In this document: in pieces, positions 22,691 through 39,566 of the stretch
How the letters are laid out: every line of letters begins with the position of its first letter
Numbering within the stretch: position 1 is the stretch's first letter
NCBI GenBank assembly: GCA_002189035.1
Contig: CM007990.1
Coordinates: 5,456,001 to 5,520,000 of the forward strand
DNA length: 64,000 nucleotides
Source of the DNA: Utricularia gibba
Taxonomy: Eukaryota > Streptophyta > Magnoliopsida > Lamiales > Lentibulariaceae
Direction: 5' to 3'
The notes under the pieces: generated by a model
Database searches by the model: none
Seen by the model: the letters and a program-made list of their open reading frames with translations, nothing else
What the model was told of the DNA's origin: nothing
Position numbers and translations under genes: made by a program

Positions 22691-23279
22691 GACTATGAGC
22701 GAAGGATTTTTGCTTCTGAGGAAACTGAGTGTGGATTATTGAATCGGAGTCTGAAATCAAGTACCTATATGGATAAAAGAAATAAAATAAGACCATGATT
22801 TTTATGTGAAAACCATCGTAACAAAAAAACCACAGAGTTGAGGTAGCTTATCGAAGAAATGAGTTTCATTAAAGAAAAGGGAGAAGAGTTACAAGTGATC
22901 TGTAAAAAGTTTAATCCCTTTTTCTTTGAACATCTCCATTTAGAGGAGAAGTCATCTCGATCGAATACTACTAATGTCAAATGCTTTCTACGCTTGACGT
23001 CTATATATGTGATCCTGGTTACAAATAATAGTCGACTGCACTGAGGACTTTGCAATTAAGTTACTTTTCATGTTCTTTTGGAACAATCATCACCATTCTA
23101 CTCTAATCCTTGACATTCCACCCATGTGTTACACACTGTCATAAACCATTTTCCTCTTCCCCAATTGATATCATCTAAAAAGTGTTGATTTTGGTATCCC
23201 ATCGCTTACCTATTTGTAAGTATCTCCTATGATCAATTCTACTTGACACTTACTGATTTAACGTCCCCATCAAATTTAT
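22691..23279. other. Spacer between the duplicated copies
   Basis: About 590 bp absent from the outer flanks of both copies as far as I can see. Parts (22780-23090) have the texture of a retroelement leader or LTR, but no ends, primer site or coding frame could be defined. Confidence 0.4.
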
Positions 23280-23558
23280 TATAAATATATTATGAAAATA
23301 AAAATAATTATATAATTTTTTAAATATTACTAAAATCACATCCAAAAAATCATGAATTTAGGTCAAACAACATGAAATCTAAAATTCAATTCTATCTTTA
23401 TCCAATAAAACGAAAACAGTTGTATTAATTTGAATATGAAATTGAATTATATTGCTCAATCCGCATAACATAGCATATTATAGAGGAAATAATCAACATT
23501 TTTATCTATATTGTAAGATTAAAAAAATGTTATCTAAATATTTCCTTGTTATGGTATA

Positions 23559-23596
<38 letters not shown>

Positions 23597-24716
23597 GTGC
23601 ATTTTTATAAAATATTATTTGACATAAGTGTATTTATGTGTTTTAAATATAATGTAATTAGATATGAATATATTCAATTATATATATAACATTTGAATTT
23701 TGATATATGAGATCATAAATTTAAGTGTATAAGTGATATAAATATAATTAACTTCATCTTCAATTTGTGTATATCACTTAGAAGTCGTTTGATAGCAAGA
23801 TATTAGTATATTTAAGTATAGTGTAATTAAATAGATATATATTCAATTATAGATAACGTCTAATATACGAAAATAGAAATTTAAATATATAAACGATATA
23901 CATAAAAGTAATTACTTCCTTCATTTATATATATCACCCATATACTCAAAAAATGAGTATGTTAATGATATAGCTATATTAAGTTAGTATATGTATATTA
24001 ATCAATGAAACAATGATATATGTGTAAACTTAGGTATAGAACTTCTATATTCTCTTATTAAACAATTCTTTACATATTCAAAAAATAAGTATATAAATGA
24101 TATAATTATAAAAGATTAATATGCATATATTAGTTTATTAAAAAAATAATTATTATGTAAATTTGAATATAATTTTTTTATATTATAATCAAACATATTA
24201 TAATAATACTCGAACTAGAATAACCACATTGTGTCATACTATATTTACTTGTCTAGCTTCATTTTCATTAATTGATCCATGACGGCACCATTCCTCTAGG
24301 TGGTGAGCGTGGCGGCCACCTTCTCGCACTCCTTCGCGAGCGAACGGATCCTGGAAGTCCTCGCCGGGTCCTTGCTTGGCTCCGCATCAACCTGCTGGCG
24401 AGCATTGCGGAAAAACTGCAGAAGGCCGTCAAACTTTTCTAGTTCATCTTGAGCAGCACGCACCTCCTCCATGAAATCTCCGATTGCAAAGTATGAATGA
24501 TGACAAGTAGTTTTCTTTAATGTGCTGTATATTTATAGCTAAAATCATCTTTATGGCATGTTGTGTTCACCCAATATTATGTGGATATTAATGTAATATT
24601 ATTGACTTTTTTTCATCAATAATAATGTAATATATTTAAATAAATTATAATAATATGATTTCATGATTTTAAAATTATATTTTAAAATACAAATATTATC
24701 AAATTGTGACAAAACG
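23280..24716. repeat. Direct duplication, copy B (about 1.44 kb)
   Basis: Same order of parts as copy A: left arm, TA microsatellite (about 23560-23596), AT-rich middle, small minus-strand ORF, and TATA box at 24530-24537. The right end of homology is near TCAAATTGTGACAAAA. Beyond it the sequences diverge. Confidence 0.8.
24245..24472 (-). pseudogene. Broken copy of the small charged protein gene
   Basis: The frame starts at an internal ATG (MEEVRAAQDELEKF); the first ATG of copy A is ATC here. It reads to ARQQVDAEPSK and TLTT, where TAG at 24296-24298 stands where copy A has CAG, a C-to-T change. The frame then continues, as in copy A, to QLMKMKLDK and TAA. Only one 11-residue unit is present. 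So copy B has probably lost function, unless the shorter product of about 58 residues is used. Confidence 0.6.
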
Positions 24717-25356
24717 TCTACCAATGAAGGTCATGTCATTTGTTTGTGGGAAACTATGTTTTATTAGGCTGGGGCCCGAAATCAGTTTAGCTCAGGCCCA
24801 TTAGTTGCCGAGATATTTTTGGCCCAAAGTAGAAGATATAAATATTTTTGGACAGAGGCGCGGAAAGAAGGCAGTTCAATTTTACCTCGAAGCGACGGTT
24901 GTTGCGCGAAGAGAAATTGGACTGGGAGCAGTGTTGATCGGACATAGTTCTATAGTCCTTTCATTTGGTGTTTCCGTTCTGGTGTGGAGACGCGGAGGTA
25001 AATCTGCGCTATTTTTGAAGGATCAGGATTCGAGACTCTGTTGTTTTTCTGTTGTAAGCATGATGTTTCTCTGCTCGTTACGAGTTTTTCTTGCTTTTTT
25101 TTGTTAGTCCGCAGGTGGTTCGTGAAGCTGTAGTATGCATTCTCGTTACGAGTTTTTTTTCTTGCTTCTTAAATTCTCGGTTTCTTCTTTTGATCTTGTT
25201 TCTGTTGTAATCGTTGTTGCTCAATGAGTTTCTGTAGACTGTGAAAATTCTTGTGATAATAGAACGTTCGGATTCCTAATATTATGAACTGTCGATTGAA
25301 TTTGGCGTTGAATCTCATCTTTCTACCTAGTTTTTGAGCATAGAAACATCCGAAGG
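24717..25356. other. Upstream region of the GMPP-like gene
   Basis: Likely promoter and leader. A repeated phrase TTCTCGTTACGAGTTTTT appears in part at about 25072-25090 and in full at 25140-25158. A leader intron is possible but not proven. Confidence 0.45.
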
Positions 25357-26790
25357 ATGAAGGCATTGATAATTCATGCTGGCGCCCACGGGGTGGACTT
25401 GTGCCTTCGACATTACTTTCTTCATTGCCGATGATCGAGTTTGCTAACAAGCCTCTGGTTTCACATCAGGTAATGCGTTTTCTAGGTTTTCATTTCATGT
25501 TTATCTCAGCTCAAATTTGATCGCACAACTAGATTGAAGCGCTGGAAGCCGTTGGAGTAACTGAGGTCATCATGTTGACGGATTCTCCAACAGATGTAAA
25601 TTATGTTAACGTTATCTCTCAAAATTTACATTATGTAGGATTAAGGAATAAGAGCTCTTCAATGTTTTTCCTTGCAGGAGATGTTGAAATACTTGGCAGG
25701 TATTGCGTCCGAGTATGGCATAAGGATCAAACCCATCCGTGCTAGCGAGCCTCTTGGAACTACTAAGCCCATTCTTTTAGCAAGAGACAAATTGATTGAC
25801 AGCACCGGTGATCCATTCTTTGTCCTATTTAGTGATACTCTCTGTGAATTCTCGATGCTAGAGATGATTGCTTTCCATAGGTCGCGTGGAGGAGAGAGCT
25901 CTGTAATGGTAACCACGGTGAGTGCCGACTCTACAAACCAAAGGATGATTCTCATAATATTAAGAAAGTAAAACCATTCTGTTGATACAGGTTGATACTC
26001 CAACACATGGGGTGCTATTGATCGAAGAGGGCACTGGACGTGTAATCAAGCAGGTGGATAACCCAAAGTCTAAGGATGGAAACACTGTCTCTGCAGGAAT
26101 TTACCTTCACAATCAATCGATTCTTAACCCTCGTCCTACATCCACCGGGAATGCTGCATCCCCTAGAACTGAAACAGAGAGTCACATGTATGCAATGGCG
26201 CTGCAAGGTTTCTGGGTAGACATCAATCGGCCAGTGAGCTACATCAGTGGACTGAAGAAGTATCTTGCTTCTTTGAAGTTAAAATCACCTTCTAAGTTGG
26301 CATCTGGAAGTCATATACGAGGAAATGTATTGGTGGATGAAAGTGCTGTGATTGGGGAGGGATGCGTGATCGGGCCCGATGTTGCAATCGGACCGAAATG
26401 TATCATAGCGCCCCGTACAGTCTTAGCTCGTTGTGCAGTCTTGGTTGGGAGTCGTATCAATTCCAACACACTGGTGAATGAGAGCATCATCGGGTACCGT
26501 TCTACAGTTGGCTGTTTTACTCGTATTTGGGGCTGGACAATTCTTGGAGCGAATAGTCATGTGGGTGACGGATTGCTCATTTGTGGAGCTGCAGTGTGGG
26601 CTGGCGGGAAGATCGACCATAATCAGGTGCTGTCTGCTTGAATTTGAGTCCACTTGCTATAGCTGCATTTGGGATCTGAGTTGAAGGATAATAACGTCTA
26701 CTTCTGATACGAGTCTATCTCATGTTGGATTTCGATTACGAATTTTACTTTCGTTTTGACTCCCAGGTTTTACCCTGTCGGAAGAAATAA
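25357..26790 (+). CDS. GDP-mannose pyrophosphorylase-like protein, divergent
   Basis: The family makes GDP-mannose from mannose-1-phosphate and GTP for cell walls, glycoproteins and ascorbate. Exons: 25357-25469, 25533-25595, 25678-25917, 25991-26626, 26767-26790, at the family's usual intron places, so it is not a retrocopy. The N-terminal part reads MKALIIHAGA, then EFANKPL, IEALEAVGVTEV, FVLFSDTL; the C-terminal half keeps the hexapeptide beta-helix (GNVLVDESAVIGEGCVIGPD). Key differences: the nucleotide loop GGFGTRLRP is replaced, and the EKP signature reads DNP. The start exon is one base short; one more G in the run at 25390-25393 would put it in frame (AHGGGLVPST). Otherwise an in-frame ATG at about 25431 is available. 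Even when corrected it may not be an active enzyme. The last exon (VLPCRKK) is tentative. Confidence 0.75.
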
Positions 26791-27333
26791 GAAAGCTTGT
26801 TAATTCGCATGCAAATATAGCTTGGTTGATATTCATTCTATCTTGAATATGAACGCAAGTTCATCTTAACTTTACATTTCGTGTCAGAAATGAGAAGAAT
26901 AACCGAGATGTTCATGTTAGAAACGAGAAGAACCAAAAGGATGGGAGTTTTTACACACGACGACACAGGATAGCTGCAACCATGGAAGAATTTTACTTGG
27001 CCGTGAACGCACAAATTGCACGTTTGCCCGTCTTATCAGCATTGGCGAGTGAGTTTCACCATCCAATGCTAGTTTGCATATTACGATATCGATCATGATG
27101 ACATCCATGAAAACGCACTAATGTCTTATTATTATTAGGAGAGGCAAGCAAACAGGAAAGAGGATCCATCAAAAGGCAGAAATTCAAAAGTGTTGCCAAT
27201 CACAAAGACACATTACAATCTGGAGCTCCACATCCTGATTGATGCCTGCAGATTATGCTTCAGCAAAGCTGCAGTTTTGGTAGCAGGGATATGTGAGCGA
27301 AGGCTTCCAAAACAAAGGAAATTAAGCTTAAAC
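26791..27333. other. Convergent spacer, GMPP-like and APX 3' ends
   Basis: Holds the 3' regions of both flanking genes. Nothing else recognised. Confidence 0.5.
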
Positions 27334-28892
27334 TTACCCTAGCTCAGACAGCTTTAGGTGAGCCTCAGCATAGTCTTCAAAGAAAGCATTCTCATCCTAC
27401 CACAAAACAGACTCGTTAGAATGCCATTAGCAAATACAAAGTTCTCGGATTCATTGATAAGATCTTCAAACCTCAGCATATTTCTTAACAATTGGAGAGA
27501 AGATTGGGTCACTGAGAAGGGCCTTATCTGAGGGCAACTGCAAAAGGCCGTCTTTCTCACCATTCACCAGCTCCCTAATTCAATAACATCAAAGGTAAAC
27601 ATTTCCCACCATAACATTCTAAGCTAAAATGGAAACGAGTTTCAGCAAGCCGTACTTGAAGTAAGAGTTGTCAAAGATGAGAGGGTTCTCAGTCCACGGC
27701 CCCTCAAATCCAGACCGTTCCTTGTGGCATCTTCCCTAGAATGCAAATCCCCACTTGATGAAAGCATCCCAAGTACACCAGAAACCAGTGCGATGTAAGA
27801 ATACATACCAGAGTATGACCACCGGAGAGAGCGACAATGTCCTTGTCAGACAGGCCCATTTGAGAGATAAAAACATTTCTCAGGTGATCAGAGCCTGACA
27901 ATAGAAGAAAAGCGTTTTTAGAGTGATTAAATGGTATTCCCATTAAAGTCATCTCCTTCATTCTAGTTTCTAATCCAATGTGCACAATGACGCTTACCCT
28001 GGGTAGCATCAGGAAGGCGACCTTCGACAGGTGGCTCGGTCTTGTCCTGAGATTTAAAATATGTCTTACTGAATGCTCAAACCAATAAAACCATCACAGA
28101 ATAAAACTTGAATTTTCAACAAGTATAACGATTCATCACAAGAAACAATAGGTTATGCATATACGGAAAAATATTCAACTTACCTCTCTGCCGGGGTGAA
28201 ATGGGACTTCTGGTCCTCCGGTGACTTCAACAGCAACGACTCCAGCCAACTAAATCGAAACAAATCAGTAAACAGGGAGGATTTGCAAATAACACGCATA
28301 CTGGAATAGCTCATGAATTACCTGATAGAAATCAGCAAAAGAGAGGATGGAGTACTGATCCTTGATAGGCTGCAACAGTCTGACAGCAATATCAAGACCA
28401 TTGTTGGCAGCATGGCTTAGCTCAGCCGGGTACCGGATTGTCCCAAAAGGACCTCCAGTCTTGGAGGAATGGTCAAATGTGCCAGCGGAATGCCACCTAC
28501 ATTCAAGACAAGTAGGCATCGCTTATCATTTGCCTACGAGATTAAGCACTTCCAAATCCCTACTATTTCAACCTATCAAGACAAGTTTAATCCAAGAAAT
28601 AAGCAAGAAAAACGGGTCCGAATCTTCTCTGATGTATCATGAAAACTACAGTCAACTATTTCCTCTATACTGATAAGCATAAACCTTTCATTGCGAATAC
28701 GTGCGTGGAATGCTATTCACTAAAACGTCACACATTCACCTCAACCCGAAAAAAAACACACACACACACTTACGCAAGACGGAGGATAAGCGGAGCGCAG
28801 TTCTTCGCCGATATGAGTCCCCTCAGCTTCCTTTTGGATCCCTGGACAGCCAGGAGGTACTCCTCACTCACAGCCGGGTAGCTTTTCACCAT
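27334..28892 (-). CDS. APX: Cytosolic L-ascorbate peroxidase
   Basis: A class I haem peroxidase that reduces hydrogen peroxide with ascorbate. Eight coding exons: 28892-28774, 28496-28322, 28249-28184, 28046-27998, 27894-27809, 27735-27656, 27574-27472, 27396-27334, summing to 246 residues, all in phase. Visible residues: KNCAP (Lys and Cys of the ascorbate site), RLAWHSAGTF (distal Arg, Trp, His), LSGGHTLGRCHK (proximal His and the ascorbate-binding Arg), FEGPWT (proximal Trp). No transit peptide and no C-terminal membrane tail, so it is the cytosolic type. It ends at KLSELG, four residues earlier than many cytosolic APX proteins. The sequence before the ATG (to about 29040) probably contains a leader intron. 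Confidence 0.95.
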
Positions 28893-30004
28893 TTTCGCCG
28901 ATTCTTATCTACCACAACACAGAAAACGCTTCAAAACTCAAGATCTACAAACTAAGAAAAAAAAGAAAACCCTCGGAATCCAGACCTGAAGCTCCAGCAG
29001 AGAAGCGCGTGGTGAAAGAACTCCCCCACTGCATAAATACAGAAGAGGCTCATTGGAGAAAGAGAACCTTCGAGACGCCGACTTCTGACCGTCAGATCTC
29101 GATGATCCTAGAGCATCCAACGGCTGAGGCGTTCTGGTAGGTGAGAAAGCAGAATGCGCGCTCATTGACGCACATGCATTGACTATAATACCCTCGACCC
29201 CCCAAGCGAAACCGATTTGCCGCGTATGGGCTTTATGGGAAATGCAAAAAACATAGTGTGAACGCGCTGAATGGTCCGGAGATTCCTTCCCATTTCAGCC
29301 AATGGGCTCTCGAGCCATCATCACCTCTTTAATTAATTTAAATAAAATTCAATTATTGGAAAATTTAGAATAAAAATCTCCCATCACTCTCCATAATGTG
29401 CGTTACATTACAAACATAATAATTTGCGCTCAAGTCCCTAGCCACTGGACATATTTCACTATCGACCCATTTTCATCTTCAAAATGGTATAAAATGGCAC
29501 CATTCAACCAACTTTGCCTTATGATCATAAAATTGGTTTTTTAAAAAAAATTGAAATTTTGATAAATGGTATTTGAATAAAATAAATTGTTCCAAATAGA
29601 TTCTATGTATGTCAATAGGTTATGGGGCATGATTACAAAAGCGTAAAGATGGGAATAAATGTAATTACGAATGTTTATGATCATAAAAAAAGATATAATT
29701 TATGAGTTATCAATATTTACGAACGAGGGAGTAACTGTATAAATATATGTTATTTCAATTTGGTAATTAAATATAGATATTTATTTTTATAAATATTTAT
29801 TGATAAACAATTAAATGGATAATCGGATGGGCCCAATGATGGAAATGGGCCTTTGATAAGAAATGGGTTCTTATTGGGTATGAGTTGATGGGCCCTTTGG
29901 TATTTCGGGTTTTACTATTTTAAAATCATGTGTCAAATGTAAAGGCTTCTGCTGCTACATCCATCCGCCTGAATATCTCTGATCCACGTATCCATCTCTG
30001 CAAG
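28893..30004. other. Shared divergent region between APX and P5CS
   Basis: About 1.1 kb between two start codons pointing outward. It must contain both promoters and leaders. The right two thirds is AT-rich. No further gene seen. Confidence 0.6.
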
Positions 30005-35479
<5,475 letters not shown>

Positions 35480-35949
35480 GAGGCCAGCCCTTCCTGTTGT
35501 GCCCATTTGCTACTGCTGCAAGTTTTGGTGCTGAGTGGCGTTTTTCTGTTTGTTTGAACTAAAACAGAGCTGGCTTAAGCTTCTGATTGTGTCAGTCCTT
35601 AACGATAGATTTGTCGCAAGATGATCCTCTGCATGTTTATATGAGTTTATACAATGCGAATTCAAACTACAGCAGTTCAATGTAGTAAATCCCAATGTTG
35701 TACTTCAATAGTGACATTTCAAATTCGCAGCTTCAGTCTCATCATGGACTCTCAAATCATATAGCAGTGGAAAGTGAAGTTGTTGAAAACAACTTTTCAA
35801 GTCCTTCATGTAGAAACACTACCAAAGTTGTAGCTACTACCTGAAATTTAGATGCACCAAATGATCAAAACATTCTCATGCTGGAACTCGAAAAGACAAA
35901 GAATCTTGACTCGAATCAAGATCGAGGAGTTTGCATTGACGCTTGGGGA
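35480..35949. other. Convergent spacer, P5CS and MAM33-like 3' ends
   Basis: Contains 3' untranslated sequence of both genes. Nothing else seen. Confidence 0.5.
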
Positions 35950-37081
35950 TCAAGCCTGAACAAACTTCTGAAGATTCTTCAGCCACGTTAGATACTCTCT
36001 ATCTTCCTTTTCTAGCATGTATTCATACAAGAAGTTGGTAGTGTTGGTCGTGATCCCTCTGGTTTCCAGATATTTTTGAAATGCCTTCTGTAAGTTCTCA
36101 TCGAGATCCCTGTGAAAGAAAGAAAGAAAGAGTGATATCATGGTAGCTGAGTGGCCATTTCCAGAATCACAAATGTTCTGTAAAGCTTACCCAAACTCAG
36201 GTCCTTCGTATGCGATTTGATCTTCAGCGTTTTCAGGATCCTTAAAAGATAGGCTTTCGATTGCTATATCATCTGCATATGCGGTACACCCAAATTCTAG
36301 AACAGGTTTCTTGCCCTTGGCAACCCTGACCACTAAAGGTAAGCTAGAAGAATTTGATGTTTCTGTTTCATCATCATCTTCCTCTTCATCCTCGCGCTTG
36401 TCATCCTCTTCACCAGTAACCAAGTCAGGCATGTGAACTTCAACAGTTATGTCTTCTCCTTGATAATGTCTCTGAAGTGTTACTATTCGTTGCCCTGGTT
36501 GGTCTTCAATTTTGAAGGGAAAGTCTGGTGGCGTATCCCCAGCCTGCAGCAAAATCACAAAAGAGTAAATTTTAGCGTAATAGATGCTTCCTGAACCACA
36601 TCACTTGATTTATTGAGCCAGATATGCAGCATTAGCACTAACACACAAACTAAGCAACTTGTTCAAATCAGTCACAGCATTAAAGCACAATTCAAACTCC
36701 GACGCATTCACCAAGCAGCTTCTATCATCTCATCCAAACCCAACAATTGCTGAACACAACAAACGAGAAAGAACTCCTTTTTTCACGAAAACAAATAAAT
36801 CGATGAAAAACCTCTTCCTCTCGGGACTCCAGAGCACATTTGATCTCGGACTCGACCACTTTTAAGAGCGCTTCATCCGACTTCGCTTTGGTCGAGTACC
36901 TGAACAGAGATCCTGGCAATGGCCTCCCCAACACAATCCCCAACGATCTTCCAACGGCAGGCATCGGCGATGAGCATACATGTCTATAGTAGTGAAGGCA
37001 CCTTTGACTCCCGGCGGCAGTCCGAATGGCGACAGGTAAAACTCTCGAAGCTGCCCTGCGGAGTACGCTGCTGAAAGCCAT
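35950..37081 (-). CDS. Mitochondrial glycoprotein family (MAM33/p32) protein
   Basis: An acidic doughnut-shaped trimer of the mitochondrial matrix, linked to OXPHOS assembly in plants and fungi. Three exons, 37081-36812, 36543-36191, 36109-35950, give 260 residues in phase. The first 60 or so residues are rich in R, S and A and lack acids, as in a mitochondrial presequence (MAFSSVLRRAASRVLP). The mature part has the family's TLQRHYQGEDITVEV, a very acidic stretch (about residues 140-160, EEDDKREDEEEDDDE), and the C-terminal FLYEYMLEKEDREYLTWLK helix. An in-frame ATG eight codons upstream is possible, but the chosen start gives the typical presequence. Confidence 0.92.
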
Positions 37082-37754
37082 CGTTGGGAGGAGCGAACAG
37101 AGCAAGGGTTCAAGGTAGGGTTTTACTGAACACGTCCAATGGGCTCCCTCATACCATTTAATACATAATATATATATATATATATATAGGGTTTATAAAC
37201 GATAACGATTTTCATTCAAATTATTATTATTATTATTATTATTATTAATTGTATAAATAGGGATTTTTAATTTATGGTCTAAATATATTCGTTTTAATTT
37301 CCGATTTTTCAAAATAATGTAATAAAAAGCAAATAATGGACAAACCGAGCCCCTAGTTGCCACTAGGCAAAGTTGATTCAGAGAGTTCTTGGAACCAATA
37401 ACAAGATGCCACATGGATGCACCTGAAGACAGTTCCCGACATGGCAAAGCAACCAGACACTGGTCTTTGAGCGCACGGCGCGTTCCCGACACGCGCCGCC
37501 TACATCGGAGCTGCTGCTGCTGCTGCTGCATGCCGGAAACCTGCGGGATGCATCACTGGAGGAGAAGAACGGTGCGGAATGTACAAATACAAAGCAACAG
37601 GAGGGCTGTTGAGCGTTATTCTATATCAGCAGCAATCTTGGCTACCAAGGTGAAGCTCAGAAGCCAAGAGAAGGGTCTCAGAAGATGGAGCGAGCGTATC
37701 ATGGAAAAGGTTGGGCCAACCTTCGTGTATATTACAGAGTAGTGATCAGCAGTG
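37082..37754. other. Spacer with microsatellites
   Basis: Holds the MAM33-like promoter and the PP1 3' end. Simple repeats: TA at about 37170-37189, ATT at about 37218-37247, GCT at about 37509-37528. No gene recognised. Confidence 0.55.
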
Positions 37755-39566
37755 TCACATTTTGGTGGACATCAAGACCTTTGTTTTCCGCTCCGCCGGC
37801 TTCAGGATCTGAAACGAGCACATCAAGTTTTCGTCTACGCTCATCATGGCGCCGGCATTGTCGAATTCGCCGCAGTAGTTCGGGGCTGAAAAGATCGTCA
37901 CCAGCTGCCTATCCGCGAAGAATTCATACCCATCTTCCACAACCTGACAAGGGAGGGAGGGAGGGAGCTCAGAAGCATGGAACCAAACAGGATTGATTTG
38001 TTTAAACAGAAGACAGGTGAATGTAGTAACCTGATGAGCTCTGCAAACAAGATCCAAATCATGCTTCGCCAAGAACTCCGACACCTTATCAGCACCGAAG
38101 GTGAAGGACACTCCCCTGTCATTCATTCCCCATCCTTTAACATCCTTACCAGGATCTGACCAGAGTAAATCACAGAGCAAACCGGTGTCGGGGATCGCCG
38201 TGGGGCGGGGCAAGTTTCTGATCTGATCCAGGTTGTTCAGCTCGGGAGAAAGGCCACCGTGCATGCATAATATCTTGTCATCTATAAGTGCAGCAACAGG
38301 GAGGCAGTTAAAGCAATCGGTGAAGGATTTCCATAGTTTCACATTGAAGCGACGCTTGCATTCATCGTAGAAGCCATATATCCTGTTAATGGAGGCGCAT
38401 TCATGGTTGCCCCTGAGAAGGAAGAAGTTCTCTGGATACTTGATTTTATAAGCAAGTAAAAGGCATATTGTCTCCAAGCTCTGTTTCCCACGATCAACAT
38501 AATCCCCTAAGAATAGGTAATTCGACTTGGGAGGGAATCCCCATACTCAAAAAGCCTCAAGAGGTCACTGTACTGTCCATGAATGTCACCTGCAACAATT
38601 TTGAACACCGCAAGTCCATAATCTGTGTAGCGTGGAAGAGAGCAAGAAAAACAAAAATCTGGGCCAATGATCCTTCCCATTATCAGGACAAGGAGGCAAT
38701 GCGGCCTCTGGTTCTGAATCAGATCAAGCCGAACAAGCAAGCAGTAACAATTTCACGAGATTGCTACAAAATAGATACGCATTCACTTTTCCAAGCCGTA
38801 TGATAGATACACCTCTATGAAGCTTAATGCAAAGCCAGGTTTTGATAAAACCAACGTGGATATTCGGTAATATAAATGAAGCAAGAACATGAAGAGTTCA
38901 CAGAGAGTGATACAAAGCACACAAAAAGGCAGAAGTAGAAGCATTCAACATAAGAACAGAGTTTTCATGATCACATTGTCATTTCTTATCTCCATATTCG
39001 ACATAATCAGGCTACAGAAACTGAGAATTGTGAAACACAAGTCATGGAAACCGCAGTTACGTGGAAACCGCAGTTACGTTTCCCTAACACGAACAAGTGT
39101 ATGGGGAAAAGAAGCCCCGAAAAACAAAGATACGTACAGCGAAACAAGAGAAATGGAAACACAACTAACATGGGAAACCCTCAGACTGCTTTCTGACCAA
39201 GAAAGGGAAGAACAAGCCATAAAGAGAGTCCCCGATGAACCGAACATACGAAACCCGAAAAAGAGAAAGGATCTTTCAGAATCAAATCCCATGAATGAAA
39301 ACTCGTCGATATTCTTTCTCAGAAGGAAAAGATAGGAACTTTATGCACATAAACACAAACCTACAGATTGGACGAAAAAAAAACTTACCACAAATCTTGA
39401 TGGGAGCTTGGAGCTCGAGGAGATTTGGCTGACTCGCAAAAATCTCACGCGATGCAACACACAGTTGTTTTATCTCAGATTCGGCAAGCGGTACCAATTT
39501 CCCCGGCTTAGAGGATCGGACTTCCACAAGTTTCTCAATAATTCTATCCAGCAACGCAGAGTCCAT
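37755..39566 (-). CDS. Serine/threonine phosphatase PP1 catalytic subunit (TOPP type), frame broken once
   Basis: A metal-dependent protein phosphatase used with many regulators in cytosol and nucleus. Three exons: 39566-39389, 38589-38031, 37943-37755. Metal and catalytic motifs: [40 protein letters not shown]. The core of this protein is nearly invariant in eukaryotes, which makes the break easy to see: after LFEYG the frame shifts because the C run at 38539-38542 (G on the coding strand) is one short, giving a stop soon after. With one more base it reads [18 protein letters not shown] and continues intact to the end (308 residues). So it is either a very young pseudogene or, more likely, an intact gene with a consensus error. 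Confidence 0.93.

Noticed and set aside
22780-23090. Solo LTR between the duplicated copies
   Set aside because: Texture is suggestive but no TG...CA ends or flanking duplication could be found.
37755-39566. Reading PP1 as a pseudogene
   Set aside because: All motifs and splice sites are intact apart from one base in a C/G run; a consensus error is simpler.
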